Below are positions 1 through 13,475 of a DNA stretch of 64,000 bases, in pieces. Below the pieces are notes generated by a model. It saw nothing but the letters and a program-made list of their open reading frames with translations. It had not been told where the DNA came from and searched no databases. Positions within the stretch are counted from its first letter, which is position 1; every line of letters begins with the position of its first letter. The DNA is from Takakia lepidozioides. Its lineage: Eukaryota; Streptophyta; Takakiopsida; Takakiales; Takakiaceae. A program made the translations under genes and the position numbers. The stretch lies in the NCBI GenBank assembly GCA_030704615.1, contig CM060732.1:66135053-66199052 (forward strand). The letters are read 5' to 3'.

Positions 1-3000
1 TCTTCATTATTAAATTATTTGTCTGTAGTAATAAAGCCACATTTTACCTGTTTTGGGTCTAAAGTGAGATTATGTAAAGTGTAGGTTCATGGTTATTCCA
101 GATATGCTCAAGAATGTGCCCATGCTCAAGCCCCTTGATGCCAAGATCAAGGTATGTTTTACTACCTCCTCATTTAAAACCACAAAGACAATACATTCAA
201 GTATAATTAAGAAATGATGTTAAATAGGTCTATATAATTATGGAGTATAGGTGGACATAATACAAATTACTGATGATTGTGTTTTGTTTGACTACAATCA
301 ATTTGTCGACGTACTCAAATGGCTTTCTACTTTAAAGTCGCAGTATATCTACCCATTTCTAGTCCTTTAATTTCCCAATGGCAAAGAATGAAAATATTTG
401 AAGACAAAGTGTGCAATGATAAATGAGTGTTTATTAACTAACAATATAATCATTGATACTCAGATCATTATGTATTGCTAGTATGGTATATTTAATCTTT
501 CTTCTAGAAGAATAATATTGGTCAAGACAAATTTTTCTGTAGGATCCTGATCCCGAGAGCAAACTTTTATATATGTTGAGGCTCCTTCACCTTGCAAACT
601 ACGCTCAAAAAATGGCGATTGCCCAAAATAAACTTATTTGCGAAAATTGAGTGGCATCTAGCCCAATGGTTCTTACATTGCTTTTACATAATATATTGAA
701 GTTAATATCTTCTCTCATCCTAGTATGTCACAAAAAAGTGGCATGATGACACCGTGGAACTTATTGGAAATCATCGATTTATGTGGGGGAGATCCATTAC
801 AAGTTGAAAGTTGTAAAATGCCCATTCTTTGGAGGTGTTTTTGACTCACTATTCTACTTTACTACAAATACATTTTGTATATAACTTCGCGAAGTCGCCA
901 AATGAACTCCTCCAAAGCCAAGTTCATTAACATATAATTCTCAATCAATAGCATGAGCTACTCTATCTCCCATCATTTGGCTAATCACCGCGTGTGTGAA
1001 TGCCCTTTCAAGTTGGTGACTATTCTAGTCCAATTTCCAAATAGCAACATGAATGTCAACCATACGACATGAAAATTATTTAACCCATGTTAGTTGCAAC
1101 GCTTAAGAATCATGTATCATATGTATACTCTATTATTCTACAAATTTGTCTTACTGTCTAAATTTCAACAAAGCTAGTTCCTCCCTAACCCCCCCTGCTC
1201 CCCACCGCTTCTTTAGTGCACTATCACAAAATGGGGGGAAGAAGTCAGATTATTGGTACGTTGTGGATACAATTGTAATACTTATCCCTTTGTCTCTTGT
1301 AAGCTTGATTGTTTTATGTCGTGTGTTTGTTTTCGTGACACACGTATGTTTTATGGATGATTGAAAATTATTATAGATTACTCCAATACATGTCAAGAAG
1401 TGAGTGCGTCATAGTAGCGTGGGGTCCCCATGGTTGAGGGTGGGTTACGCTTAACTTTGTGTCGGAGTGATGGATTTTTGTATCAAATTTTAGGAAATAT
1501 CATTATAATGAAAGATTTTATGGTTACAATTTGTGTGTTGTGTAGTCGAGGACAACGATGTAGCTGTGTAACAATATGTATGCGTACGACATATCATTAG
1601 CTTCGGAGTGAAATTGAGTATAATGTTATCTCATTTGGTAAGGTAGTATCAACAATACTGCAAGCCTATTTGCAGGGGGAGCCATCTCAAGTTACTTTAT
1701 CATTTTCCTCAATTTGGATTCATGAACTAGGTCAAAAAATTTGATTAGAAACCCTTGATAACCCTACAAATTTATAGGTCCATCCAAGTTGAAAAACATC
1801 TCTAAGTCGTCGTTCTGCTTTGAATCTACGTATAATAAGTATGTTTAATTGGAAACAAATCCTAATAGTGATGCCTATGTGGGTCATTTGACCTTACCAG
1901 TGGATCATTAAATATATGATTCATCTCCAACTAAAAATATATCGTTGGTGTAGCCAATGTTTCGCTCCAAAATCATTACGACCCGCCATTGTTCCAATGC
2001 AGCCAGCTGTTGGTTCGCGATATTTCATCGTTGTACAAAAATTACTTAATTAAGGGCCAAGCCGCACCTTGGGGGTTAAGGAACCGAAGTAGTGAGGTAA
2101 TAGGCACTTTGGATCGTCTGATTTATAGGGTAGAAGCGATTCAAGGACATTGTGACATGACATGACCTACCCGTGCTGCAAGACTCATTGTTCTAAGGAG
2201 CTTCTAGTGAGCGGATGAGCTCTGGGTGAGTGAGGAGGCCCAAGAAGGGGTATTGGGATGCAACAACAATGGCAGCAAACACAGAACAGTGATGCATTGT
2301 ATAGTGCAAAAACACTATCTCAAATCATGCAAATCTGGTCAGCGCCGCACGAAGACTTGCGTAGATCCGGTACAAGACTTTCAACTCACAGCTGTAGAGT
2401 TCAAACAACTTAGAAAGAAACTGCAAAAGTTCATGGGCAAATTCTGAAGGTACACGGTACAACACTTTCAACTTTAGTGGTGTAGAGGTCAAGCAATTAA
2501 ATTATAGAAACTATAGAAGTTCATGGGCAATGTATAAAAGGTACCCGGTGCTACAAGACAGAAAGTAATAAACACAACACTTGCTCGGCACAATCGAACA
2601 ACAAGGCAACATCAGCAGTTGTCCACCAGGCTAAGATTAGGTAGTGAAAAGACAGATGTATTCAAATTATTTAGCTCAGTGCAACAAGATTTGTCCTAAG
2701 AACACTCATCATTGCAAGCAGAAGCCAAAACCCTCAAACGGATGTTGACCAGATAAATGGTATTACCTTGGGTCGCGCCAACTGAGGAGCGCTTGAAGTC
2801 TTTCTCCTATCGTGGCAACATCACCAAGTGCATTCTGAATTCTTCCAGCAACATCTCGGAGCCTTTCGTACCTATACTTCAGAACCTGTAGTTGGCATCA
2901 ATTTGTGTCATACTCGGTTCTATCACAGTTGCCAAATAGCAACATTTTCAGCAAATGTGATTGCTAATCAGTAGTGTGCCGGCCCGAACTTTCCCCAGTA

Positions 3001-5870
3001 AACTACCTATGAAAAGAAACGCAAATGCGATAACATTTCACCATTTGGTAATAGGATACCTAACGAAAGATCTGTTAGATAAAGCCCTAGATGCTGCACA
3101 AGTTGGTGAAGATGTAAATGCTTCGAGCTCACCACCGTGTCTCCAGATGCATTCACGGGAGAAATATTTTGAACCACAGTTCGTGGGGAACAAGCGCTTG
3201 AGGGGAACAAATGAACGTCGGTAATTGAACACACCGACATGCATCCATATCTGTCGAAGTTTCTCCCAAACAGACCTCAAATCGTACAGTTGATTTCCCC
3301 CATTTTGGGCTAGCGCCTCCAGTTAAGCTTGTTGGACAGGCCCCGACAAGGTCCTTACTTTGTCGTGACCACTCGGCTGTGTACGGCCCCAATTAAGCGA
3401 AATATGGCGGTTAGTAGACCATTTTTGCTCCTTAACCCCTAGGTATGGCTTGGCCCTAATTTTGCCAAGCCACTATAACCTCTGTGGACCAGTGATATAT
3501 GTTGACATATATACCCAGCCGGGTAATAATTAGGGTATCATACTATTGAGACCTACCACCCAAATTTTTTGCTGACCCGACTTGAGTTGGAAACGGCTAG
3601 GGCCATCTCGCTACGTACCCGCCCAAGCTGGAACCAGCGGGGGGAAACTTGGCTTGCTACATGGAACCTTGACTTGAATCTTGGAAATCAGCCGGGTACA
3701 GTCAACCCTGTTTCATTGTTACCTGCTTATGTGTTGTTTCACTCTAAATGTTATGGTTTTGATACTTTGCCAAAAAAAACACTAGAAACCATGTCAAGAG
3801 TGTTGAATGGTTAATTGTTATTTTATCCTACTATTCATAAACGCACCTCGATATTAGTTAGATTCCATAAAGAGACGTCCCCAAAATAGAGCATCCTCAT
3901 GCCTTTCTTTTTTCCCCTAAAGTTATGAACTGGAAATTAGTGATGGCTCTCATTAAAGGCCGCAACGGTGAGTTATGAGGATAGAAAATAGTGTATGACG
4001 GGATTTGGGACTGTGACTCCTACAAATGAGATCCTTGAAGAACAAGATGATGAAGAATAAATTTTGCCAAAACAACCCATAGTGTCATTTTGTGAGGTTG
4101 AAGCTGTCATTGATACTTTACATTTTATGTCTTGCACATCAAAACACCGATACTAGTGCTTGTCTTGTGAAGTGTTTAGCAATCCAGAAGGAAGTGATTT
4201 TAGCTAGGCATTCTACTTGTCAACAAACCGACATTCTTTCATATTTTCAACTTACTCAATGAATAAATGTTATCTTTCATTGGCATTACCTGGTTTACTG
4301 TGCATCTTGTAAATGTAAATTCGCCCTGCATTCCGGTTATCTGTGATACTTGACTATCTGTTAGAAAATTCATACTCTAGAGGCCTAACATTAAAGAAGG
4401 GTTGACTGCAACAACTTTTGAACATGACCTTATTACAACCGAGCCGCATTCATGGGTAATAATTTTGCAGCCGCATGGGATCCACATTTGAGAGGACTAT
4501 TACTCAAAGGCTTTTGGAAAACCCAAAACCTTCAAAGCTTATATTTCTTTTTTTTCCCTTTTCTGATCCTCTTAATTGTGACTCTTCATATCTCTTTTTT
4601 TTCCTTTATGGTTTCATAAAATCTTAATATATCATAACTGAAAATCAAGTTATATTGATAACGGTTGTATGGTTGTATGGACCCGTGGTGTTCCACTTGG
4701 ATAATGGCATATTGATAACCGGCACTTTTTGGGATCCGTCTATTGATAACCTCTAACCGCCACAATTTCCAAACCCCTACATTATATATAACTACCTCCA
4801 TACTGCTTTAAGCAAAGATGTCTTACCAGGACCCTTCAATATGCCCAAATTGTCATACCCGCCAAACATTGGTGTGGACCTACTAGACAAAAGAAGAGAG
4901 AATAAATGGACCGCAATCCACAGATAAACAATCGTCTTGCATGTTGTGACAGATCCAAAATGTTGTTATTGGTATCAAATTGACACCCTGAAAACTGATG
5001 TCATCTCTGTTTCCTACAATCATCTTGATGCTGGAGTTCTATCCATACTTCATCTCAAATACTGTCTAATATCCCTAGTGCTTCAGCAACGATTACCGAA
5101 TACCTAGAAGAGACAAGAGAAGACAACACCTAGACTCGGAACTTGTTTGTCATTCATGGTAATGAGCACATGATACTATTGATTTGAAGACATTTGCGTA
5201 CTTAGAAAAATTAGGCAACAAAGTGTTTAGTGAGCATAGTCGTGGCCAGAGTGATGGCTCCAATGCATAGAAAATTGACTTGGCCCTCTGTCAACGGTCG
5301 AACTAACCTTGGCTGCCGACCATCCCTTGAATTCCCCTAATTTAAAAATGAACTAAACTGGCAACATCTCAGCGGTGCTGTGCTGCTTCATATAAGTTAT
5401 GAGAGGTGGATGCATGGCCCATTAACACTCTGTTGACAAAATGTGGTAACTACCTGCCCCAGGTATTTGGGATTTTGTGGAAGAGCTCAATCTCCAAATC
5501 CCTACAGATGTTTGCAAACATTTTCACCCAATCCTTTTTTAGTTTGCCTTTGAGATGCTAAAATCATAGATACATTCAAGTTTTGAAATCTGCGCCAGCC
5601 CCTACCGAAACAACAACGAAAGTAAGAGCATTGAAGAGAGAGAGAAGCGCAAGAGTAAGATTTAACCTAAAAAACTGTTTAAGTTTTGTACAACTTCATG
5701 TTTCAGGCTTCCAAATTTGAATTTGACTAACTAGAGAAATCCTTTTGAGAACCCTAAGTGACACTCATGACCATAACCAGCGTTTAGAGGCAAACTAGTC
5801 CAAAGGGGTGCTTGTTAGTAGGGTGGACTTTAACTAAATAACTGGCAGTTAACTGAGGACGCTAACGGAT
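1..5870. other. intergenic region, no supported gene
   Basis: All open frames here are short, lack recognisable domains and look like chance. One exon-like piece sits at about 85-152 (AG acceptor, open frame ending LKPLDAKIK, GT donor), but no partner exon could be joined to it. Segments near 3480-3560 and 4650-4790 share wording with the hAT-like elements described at 23.2 and 45.4 kb and may be decayed relatives. No RNA gene was seen. Confidence 0.5.
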
Positions 5871-6563
5871 GGGGCCTTGGAACTTTTGAATATGGAAGGC
5901 CGAAAGTTCCTCGCTCTCTTTTGGAGTCAAGGACGGATCGGTGCTGCACTGTGGAAGAGGAAGACCGAGATAGCTTAGATCGCATGGCAAACTTGTCTGA
6001 GTTGCTTGCATGTTAGAAGAGCGAGGGAATCATCTGCATCGCAATCAAACATTCCACAAATCCGAAACAGCTTGGCTTGGTCTGATGCCTCCCCGCTTAC
6101 AAACTTTGAAGCAAGAATGTAGATCTTGGGGATTGGGGACCTTTCTTTGTCGTGAAATTTTGACCTCAGATACCAGCAATACTAGCACCGAAGTGAATTT
6201 GGTTGAGCAATGGCAAGCTGATTTGATTTGATTTGATGCAGCCGTGGGCTCCAGCTGGGGGGAGGAGCTCATAACCACTTGGCCAATCGTTTGAGATTCC
6301 CATTTCTTTTTGAACTGTGGGCGAGATGCATGCATGTATGCGGGGCCACACATTTGAACGTAGTGTACGGCAAGTTTCTAGTTGCTAGGGTTTTCGCTGG
6401 GCTGGCAGGAGAATTTGACAATACTAGTCCTCAATGAGTTGTTTGTTTTGTATTCTCTCAGGCGGGGGCAATTGGCGGTGATTTGTCAGAGAGCATGAAG
6501 CGATTGATCTGCGAGTGAGTCGCTTTTGTCCTTCTATTCTCTGTATGTAGCGGGGGTGCAAGT

Positions 6564-9500
6564 ATGGACGAAGCTGAACCTGAAGCTGAATCCATGCAAG
6601 GCGGCCTCAATTACTCGCCCTGGGTTTCAGTATTCAATCTGTGCAATGCTGCCATTGGCGCTGGAGTCCTTTCCTTCCCTTACGCGTTCAGGTCAAATTC
6701 CTGGGCCCTTAGTGACGGGAACGGAAGGGAATGAAGAGTGAGGATGTGAGAGTCGACTTGGCTACACCAGGGGAGGGTCCTAACTAGCTGTAGTACGCTC
6801 AATGTTGATCTTCAACACGTAGTTTGGGATTCTGAATCGGAAGGAACCCCTGAAGGAAGGTGGAAATTCGAAATCACATATACGTTCTTTTGTTGCTCAT
6901 GCCTTCCTCGTGCTTGAACTTTGGTGCGGTGTTCCTTTGATCATCCTGGAATTGAATCGCCTCGTTGGGAGGGTATGATCGTCTCTCACGTAATTGGCTG
7001 ACTGTTTTTAATGGATCTTATTTCAATGTGTGTTGAGTAGGCAAACAGGTTTCTTCGGAGGTCTGTTCATCACTGGCCTGATTTGGGTACTTGAAATTGG
7101 AGCGCTGTGTCTTCTTGTCCGGACTGCCGAGACTCACAAGAGCAAATCTTACCAGGTACTTGTTTCTCATCACGCAAGTGTGCTTGATTCTTAGGTGGTG
7201 AAGGGTCACTGAAACAAGGAGGCAGTTCTTTCAAAATATCCTTGGGTGTTAATGTGGATGGATGGTCTCCTTTGTCTGCCTGGGGTATATCATCACATGA
7301 TTGAGGCTTTCCTTCCATAACTCTTTGTTCTTTATGGTGACTTTCCTTTCATCTTTACTTCTGAGTGGAACCCGGAGACAGTCAGATGGTATTGAAGAGG
7401 TGCACAATGTATGAAGACAATTCCATTCAGTCTTGAATTTGGCAACCCCACTTTACACAGATAGAGGAGGGTAGAAATGACATAGTTAGGCCTTCGCAAG
7501 CGCTTGATTGATCACCAGGGTTAATGGTGAGCCACATATGTAGCCCAGAAACCAGAACGATATTGCCTGGCATTGTTTTCCATTGCAACGCTTTACTTAG
7601 TTTTGTGTTTTACTGTCCTTCCGGCAGAATTGGAATTTGGTCATCCCAATCCTTCTGACCTCTGAGACTGGTGCTGATTGCGGCCTTCTGTTGCTAGGAG
7701 CTAGTGGTGGCAACATTGGGACCCAGAATGGCTGTAGTGACAGCTGTAACCATGCTTCTGTTCGTGGTTGGTGCCATGATCTCATATCTGATCATTACAG
7801 GTATGCTATGAATGCTGAAAGCAGCAAATGAGGACAGACAACTGTGGGTTAGCTGATGGAACTGTCAAAGGGCAGGTGAGAGGGTGGAATAGAATGTACT
7901 CATAAGAGGTTGTTTACCGTAGTCTTGTGGCCATATACCCGAGGGAGGAATAGAGACTGTAAAAAGGGGGAGGATCTAGATGATGAGTTGAAATACTGCC
8001 AATGAGTAATCACCTTGTACCTGTCGATCAGTAACAACCCCTTCTGTTGTACATGTAATGCTGCACACCAAAAGTTTGTCACCCTTAGGCATGAATAGGA
8101 TTCAAATGAGCAGTTGGTGGTCTTCAAATCTATATATGTCTCTCCTTTTGATTTTTCCTCCCGACATTGTGTTGGATCTGTATCTGAAACACTGTTGACA
8201 GTTGGTTCTTCTGCTGTGGGACTCCAGGAGATGTCTTTCAGCCTCTCTTTCAGAATTGGTTTGGGGAAGACAGTTTCCTGGCTGATCGCAGGTACTTGTT
8301 GTTTTCACATAGGTGCAGAATGTGATTAAGGACTTCGCTTGTATCATCATTGAATCTTATGAAAGGGCACGAAGCTTTTAGTATGATAGCTGCTATATAG
8401 TGCTAGTCACACAACCAACAGACAGCGGGTTTCTCAAGCTTAACCAATGGCTTAAAAGAGGTGTGGTTTCTTTTCTATGGAGGAGAGTGTCTTTACAACA
8501 TCTGTTATCGGAGTGTAAGGATCAGGCTAGTGGAGCACATGAGGTCGTATGCTGTTACATTGTTGAAACTGTGCTCCTTATGATGGAAATGAAATGAAAT
8601 GATAGTTTATAACATCGTGGAAAGCTCAAACCCATGACCTTAAGGCTTAATGGAAAGGAAAGCTGACAGGCATATGACCATTGCCAGAACAATGAGCAAT
8701 CGAACACTGATCTGACTCCTATTTGGTGTCCACAAAATTCATGATTATTTTGCAAGTAACAAGGTGATTGTTGAGACTAGATACTACATTCACAACACAC
8801 ATGCAATTTAGAAGCCCGCTTTTGCTACACTGATGCAAATAATGATTTTCCAACCTGTCAATAATTGGTGCTGAGTTTTTGAGTGGGATTCCTTCACAGT
8901 TAAGTTTGGTCTATAGTAAAGAGAGTTTTTATGTGTGTGTGGATCAGAGTCGTCATAGCGCTGTTTGCAACAGTGGTGGTGTTGCCGCTTTCCTTGAAGA
9001 GAAGCTTGCGAGATTTGAAATGGACTAGCACGATCTCGGTACATTCTTTGAACCACAGAGGACAATAATAAGGACAGTTAACAAAACGTTTGAGGATGTT
9101 GCTGGGGTGTTTGTTTTATAACTTGTCAAAACACAAAGTTTTGGTGCAGTATTGAGGAGCATCTGGCAAGTTCAGTATGTCGAAAGTTTACAGCAAGGTA
9201 CACTCTTGAATTGTGTTTTATTTACTTAAAAGAGTGGTTTGGCTACAAAAATTCTCTGATAGAAAAACAGCTGTCCATTTTCTTTCTCCCCTGCAGTTTA
9301 TTGTCTTCACTGTGGGTGTTACATGGTGGTGTGATGCAGGTGATTATGCTCATGTATTTGACTGTCGCGTTGGGCACAATAGGAATTGCTCATCTGATGG
9401 ATGAAGGCTTCCCACATCATGTAAGCTTTGTATCCTCATTCAGTTAGAAATTCAAAGCAAGTTTTCCTAGAACTCATATGACAACACCTATGGTGAGGAT

Positions 9501-11927
9501 AGGCCATAATGACTTCCAGGATAACTTATCATTCAGTTTTTCCTTGTTAATCTGTGCTCTCTAAGCTGATGCTGGTGGCATCAAGTCATCTTTTGCCTCT
9601 ACTGAAGTATGGCTTGGCAAGTTGCTTCAGTAAGGAAAGATTTGGGAAATGAATTCAAGGTAACACGTGCTGTGTGGAGAAACCTACTAAGAGGGAAATT
9701 AATCTGATGCTGGTTAGGCTTTCATGTATCCAGGTGATCTTCTTCAATGGAGGAATTCATGCCTTCATTGCCATTGACATTGTTGTTTTTGCATTCCAAT
9801 GCCACATCCAGGTGAGACTTCAATTCGAGTCTTATTGTACATGTTTTGTGCTGAAGACAATAGGCCAGATCCAGGGTTGATAATGAGAATACCAGAAGTT
9901 GTAATTTGCAGAATTCAACTGGAATCTGTTGTCCACCCCAGAGGAGCATCCTGAGAGTGACTGATACAATTTTCTGTAGACTTGTGCTTATGTCATCAAG
10001 CCTTCTGAAATATGTCAATTGACGGTTTGGGTACTTCTGAGACCCTGCTGGACAGCTTTTGTATCATCCATGACTAATTTTCCCCTAACTGATTGGGAGT
10101 TGTGATGTGGAGTGCGAAACAGGATGTAATATAGCCGTCTGAAGTGCTCGGTAGATCGTACAACTAGATTTGGTGCTATTCACGTTCTGTTTCAAGTTAG
10201 AAGCCCTGCTATGGCACACTTCCGTGCATGCCGTGCTACACAAATCACTGAACATTTCTTGGACGATGACCACACTCAGGTGGTTCCCATTTTTGCTGAG
10301 CTGGCGGATGAGCCCTGGCCCTTCTTTTGGGAGAGGCACCACCCCCTGGAGGACCGCTTACTGCCGGTTCCTGCGGGCGTTACCAATACTGTAATGCCCT
10401 CCAAGAAGAGATCCAGCAGACTTCAGCGTATGGAGGCTGTTATTCTCATCTCCATGACCCTATGCTTCATTTGCTACTGTCTGGTATGTAACATCTTCGA
10501 CATCTCTCTTTTTTTCTTCTTCTCTTCCATAAGTTTGTATGCTTTCAATTTAGGCTATGAATTTCTTCCTTCTCTTTTGTATGATTCTGTGAACACTGTG
10601 GCTAAATATACAGTGAAGCGGAATGTACTAGTGTTGAACCCTTGTGCTGATTAACACATCGAATCAGCTGTCTGTGTCAACAAATCCATCACTTTTCTCT
10701 GTAGAAGATGGAGGGTACCTTGGTGGTGAGATGGTATTTGTGTTCATGGCAGGTAGGGGTGTTTGGGTACCTGCTTTTTCCCGATGTGGAGAGTGATATT
10801 CTGAAGAGTTTTGGCAATAACAATCAATACATGAACTTCGCACGCATCGGCATGGCTGTGGTATTGTTACTCTCTCCCCTCCCTTTTGCACATTCTCTAG
10901 ACACTTCTGGTAAGATGATCCATAGAAGCTTGGGTTATCTGTTTTCAAGTCATCACTTTTCCAATGTCTGGACTGGAGACTTGCTGGCTTGCCATAGGCT
11001 TGGTCTCATGAGTTGTCAAGTAGGGTTCCTTTCTCACTTGCACTAATGTGTTGTTGGACATTTGTCTATCATTCAGGTGTCTATGGTATGCTATCCTTTG
11101 AACAACTATCCTGCTCGATCCATACTGGATGATGCTTTGACACATGTACTCAATGGGAGAATTCAGGGCTTTTCCTTAATCCGCAATATCCTGTTGACTC
11201 TTGTGCTGTTGGGATTTGCTCTGGGAACTGCCATATTGGTCACCAATCTTGGAACTGTATGTTTCCTTTTCTTCGCTGCCTCAACCCCATATAAAGGAAT
11301 GATTTTTGTCGCTGGCAAATTCTCCTTATTGCATGTGTGGTTTGAACAATTAATTGTACACTATTGTATGAGCTACTCCCTATGAAATCAAGTACACTCG
11401 GAAATGCGAAGTCATGGAGAAAATCCATGGCATATAGCTTCAGGTTGCAGGGTTGGGTGGGTGTTTTGGCATGGGTGTGAATCCAGCACTTCTAATCTAC
11501 CTCATATAAGTTGGCTGTAACTCCACTACATTGTCCAGGGAGGCCTCAGAATGAGCAGGAGATTGATATCAGGAATACTGTCTAGGAGACGAGGAGGCGT
11601 GATTGCAGCAACAGACTCTGTCAATTTTAAATTTGTTAATAAGCAGATAACTTGTGTGCAATCTGGCAGGTCTTTTCAATTGTCGGTTCCACTGGTGGGG
11701 TGATGGTGATGTTCATTATACCAGGGCTTTTACTGGGCTACAAAGGTGTCAACCATGATGGTCGAGAAGTTTATGGAGATAACGAAGCTCGTCTCTCACA
11801 AGAGAATATTGTCAATGCGAGGGAGCTGACTAAGTGGGTTAGAATTGTTGGTGGATTCTTTCTGGTAGGCATTGGTGGGCTCATTTTTGTTGCTACTGCT
11901 TATGTCACTGCAAGAGGCCTAGAGTAA
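6564..11927 (+). CDS. SLC38/AVT-type amino acid transporter
   Basis: A multi-pass membrane transporter of the AAAP/SLC38 family, which in plants moves neutral amino acids across vacuolar or other membranes. Eleven exons join in phase: 6564-6691, 7041-7155, 7698-7800, 8228-8291, 8948-9038, 9340-9420, 9734-9811, 10280-10483, 10753-10860, 11077-11256, 11670-11927, giving 469 residues, the usual family length. The first membrane segment carries the family signature FNLCNAAIGAGVLSFPYAF, and later exons give the FAFQCH-Q-VVPIF block and several hydrophobic helices (TAVTMLLFVVGAMISYLIIT; ILLTLVLLGFALGTAILVTN). The start is the first ATG in frame with the signature. All junctions are GT-AG; exon 6 is the least certain, because an upstream AG at 9299 is also possible. 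Whether it is AVT6-like or closer to animal SLC38A7/8 cannot be decided here. Confidence 0.88.
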
Positions 11928-11944
11928 TGGCAGAGTAATAGCAT

Positions 11945-12205
11945 AGAATCCGGATATGTTCAATTTTCCACAGAATGAGAACTTTCATGCTCCTGTTCAG
12001 ACTTCGTATTTCATAAGGATAGCCACTAAAGCTCAAGTGCAAGGACAAGCTTGACTATACTGAAGGCAATAGTATAGAGTCCGCGGATATGTTCAATTTT
12101 CCATAGAAGAGAACTTTCACAATTCTGTTCAGACTTCATGTTTCATTACCATAGCCACTGAAGTTCAAGTGCAAGGTCAAGCTTTGATTATACTCAAGGC
12201 TATAT
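11945..12205 (+). repeat. tandem duplication in the transporter 3' region
   Basis: Two imperfect direct copies with a period of about 133 bp follow the transporter stop codon. Both contain GGATATGTTCAATTTTCCA (11952 and 12085), then an AGAACTTTCA block, CTGTTCAGACTTC, and AAGTGCAAGG-CAAGCTT. Probably part of the 3' UTR or just beyond it. Confidence 0.75.
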
Positions 12206-13475
12206 TCATCCCATAGATTTTGAATTACAAAAATCAGATGGTCACCTTGATTTTGAATATGTCAACTTGGACGGCCACATATGCAAACATGCCTCTGAAA
12301 GGCAGACTGATAATGTCTTGAAATCACTACATGGGCACAATATCACAAAGTGGATGCAGAGTGCAGCCATCACTACTTCGGTTTGCTTCACCCCTTTGTA
12401 AAAAGGCTGAAGGAGAAGTGAGAAGTACGAGAATGGTTGGGGTTTGAAATGCTGAGTGGGAGCTATCACAATATCCATTGTGCCCTTGAAACCTTGAAGG
12501 GGAATGGCACGGGGTCTACCCAGAATTTGTACTCATGACAAGGTGTTTTAGATGGTGTCGAAATAGATCCAAATGCTCTTCATAGTGGAACCTCACTGGG
12601 TGGAGAAATACTTGTTTGAAGGGTGAAAAGCTTTCAATAAGCCTGCAGCATCTAGCACACAGTTACATACTGTGCACCCAATTGCACAATCATATGGTCT
12701 TAAAATGCATTCATGAGGAGTGGGCTTCTTAGTGAGGGCCTTCGGAAGAGTAATTGATCATGAGTGTGGCCAAACAGTGCCTTAACACAAGGACCAACAA
12801 GCTTCACAATTAGGAGGTAAAGCTATGTGCGCGAGTTTGGTAGATTAAGGCTGCTGTCCATGTCAATTGTCTCATCCTGGCCATTACCAGCTACTACACA
12901 ATACTTTTGTGTGCTACTTTGAAAGCTTTACTGTCCTATAGCAATAGCATAAGCTGGTATGCTGAGCTGTGTCTGAACTGCCAAGGCATGTCTGGTGTGA
13001 GCTACTACACTACCTTTGTGTGAGCCACACCATGCATGCTACTATGTTATTGTATGGAAAGCCAGTGGTTAACCTAGATCAAGTAGTTTGGGGTTGAAGG
13101 AAGGTTGACAGACTTACATGACACGATCCCGTTCCCAGGGGCTCTATCAGCATGAGTGGGGCCCAATCCATGCCAAGTTCGTGTCCGGATTGCACGTGGT
13201 GCCATAAAAGACGTCCCAGCGGACGCAGTCAGTAGAGATGTGCCTTTTTCTCACACACATCGCATGAAAACAATTTCCCCCCATCAGTGTGCAGTATCCC
13301 GATTCCTTGCTATCAACGCGCTCTCTCTCACAGGCCCCTTCATAAATTGACGTTCAGAAATATCTTGCGAACGAACTATCGTTGCAAGCACCTGTCCTCC
13401 CACACACACCTGCACAACTCTGGTCACGGTGTCCATCCTGTCACTCTACTATTCTCTGCAGGTAGCCATAACACC
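12206..13475. other. intergenic region between transporter and P450
   Basis: No conserved coding block is seen on either strand. The segment just before 13476 would hold the P450 promoter and leader; no core promoter element could be assigned with confidence. Confidence 0.4.

Noticed and set aside
4586-4801. Open frame near a region resembling hAT element ends
   Set aside because: The similarity is limited to short words, and no terminal repeats or target duplication could be paired, so no element is called.
9296-9340. Alternative acceptor at 9299 for transporter exon 6
   Set aside because: It would need a different phase or add a Trp/Gly-rich stretch not expected in this helix; the acceptor at 9339 keeps phase 0 and a clean hydrophobic segment. 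Not excluded.
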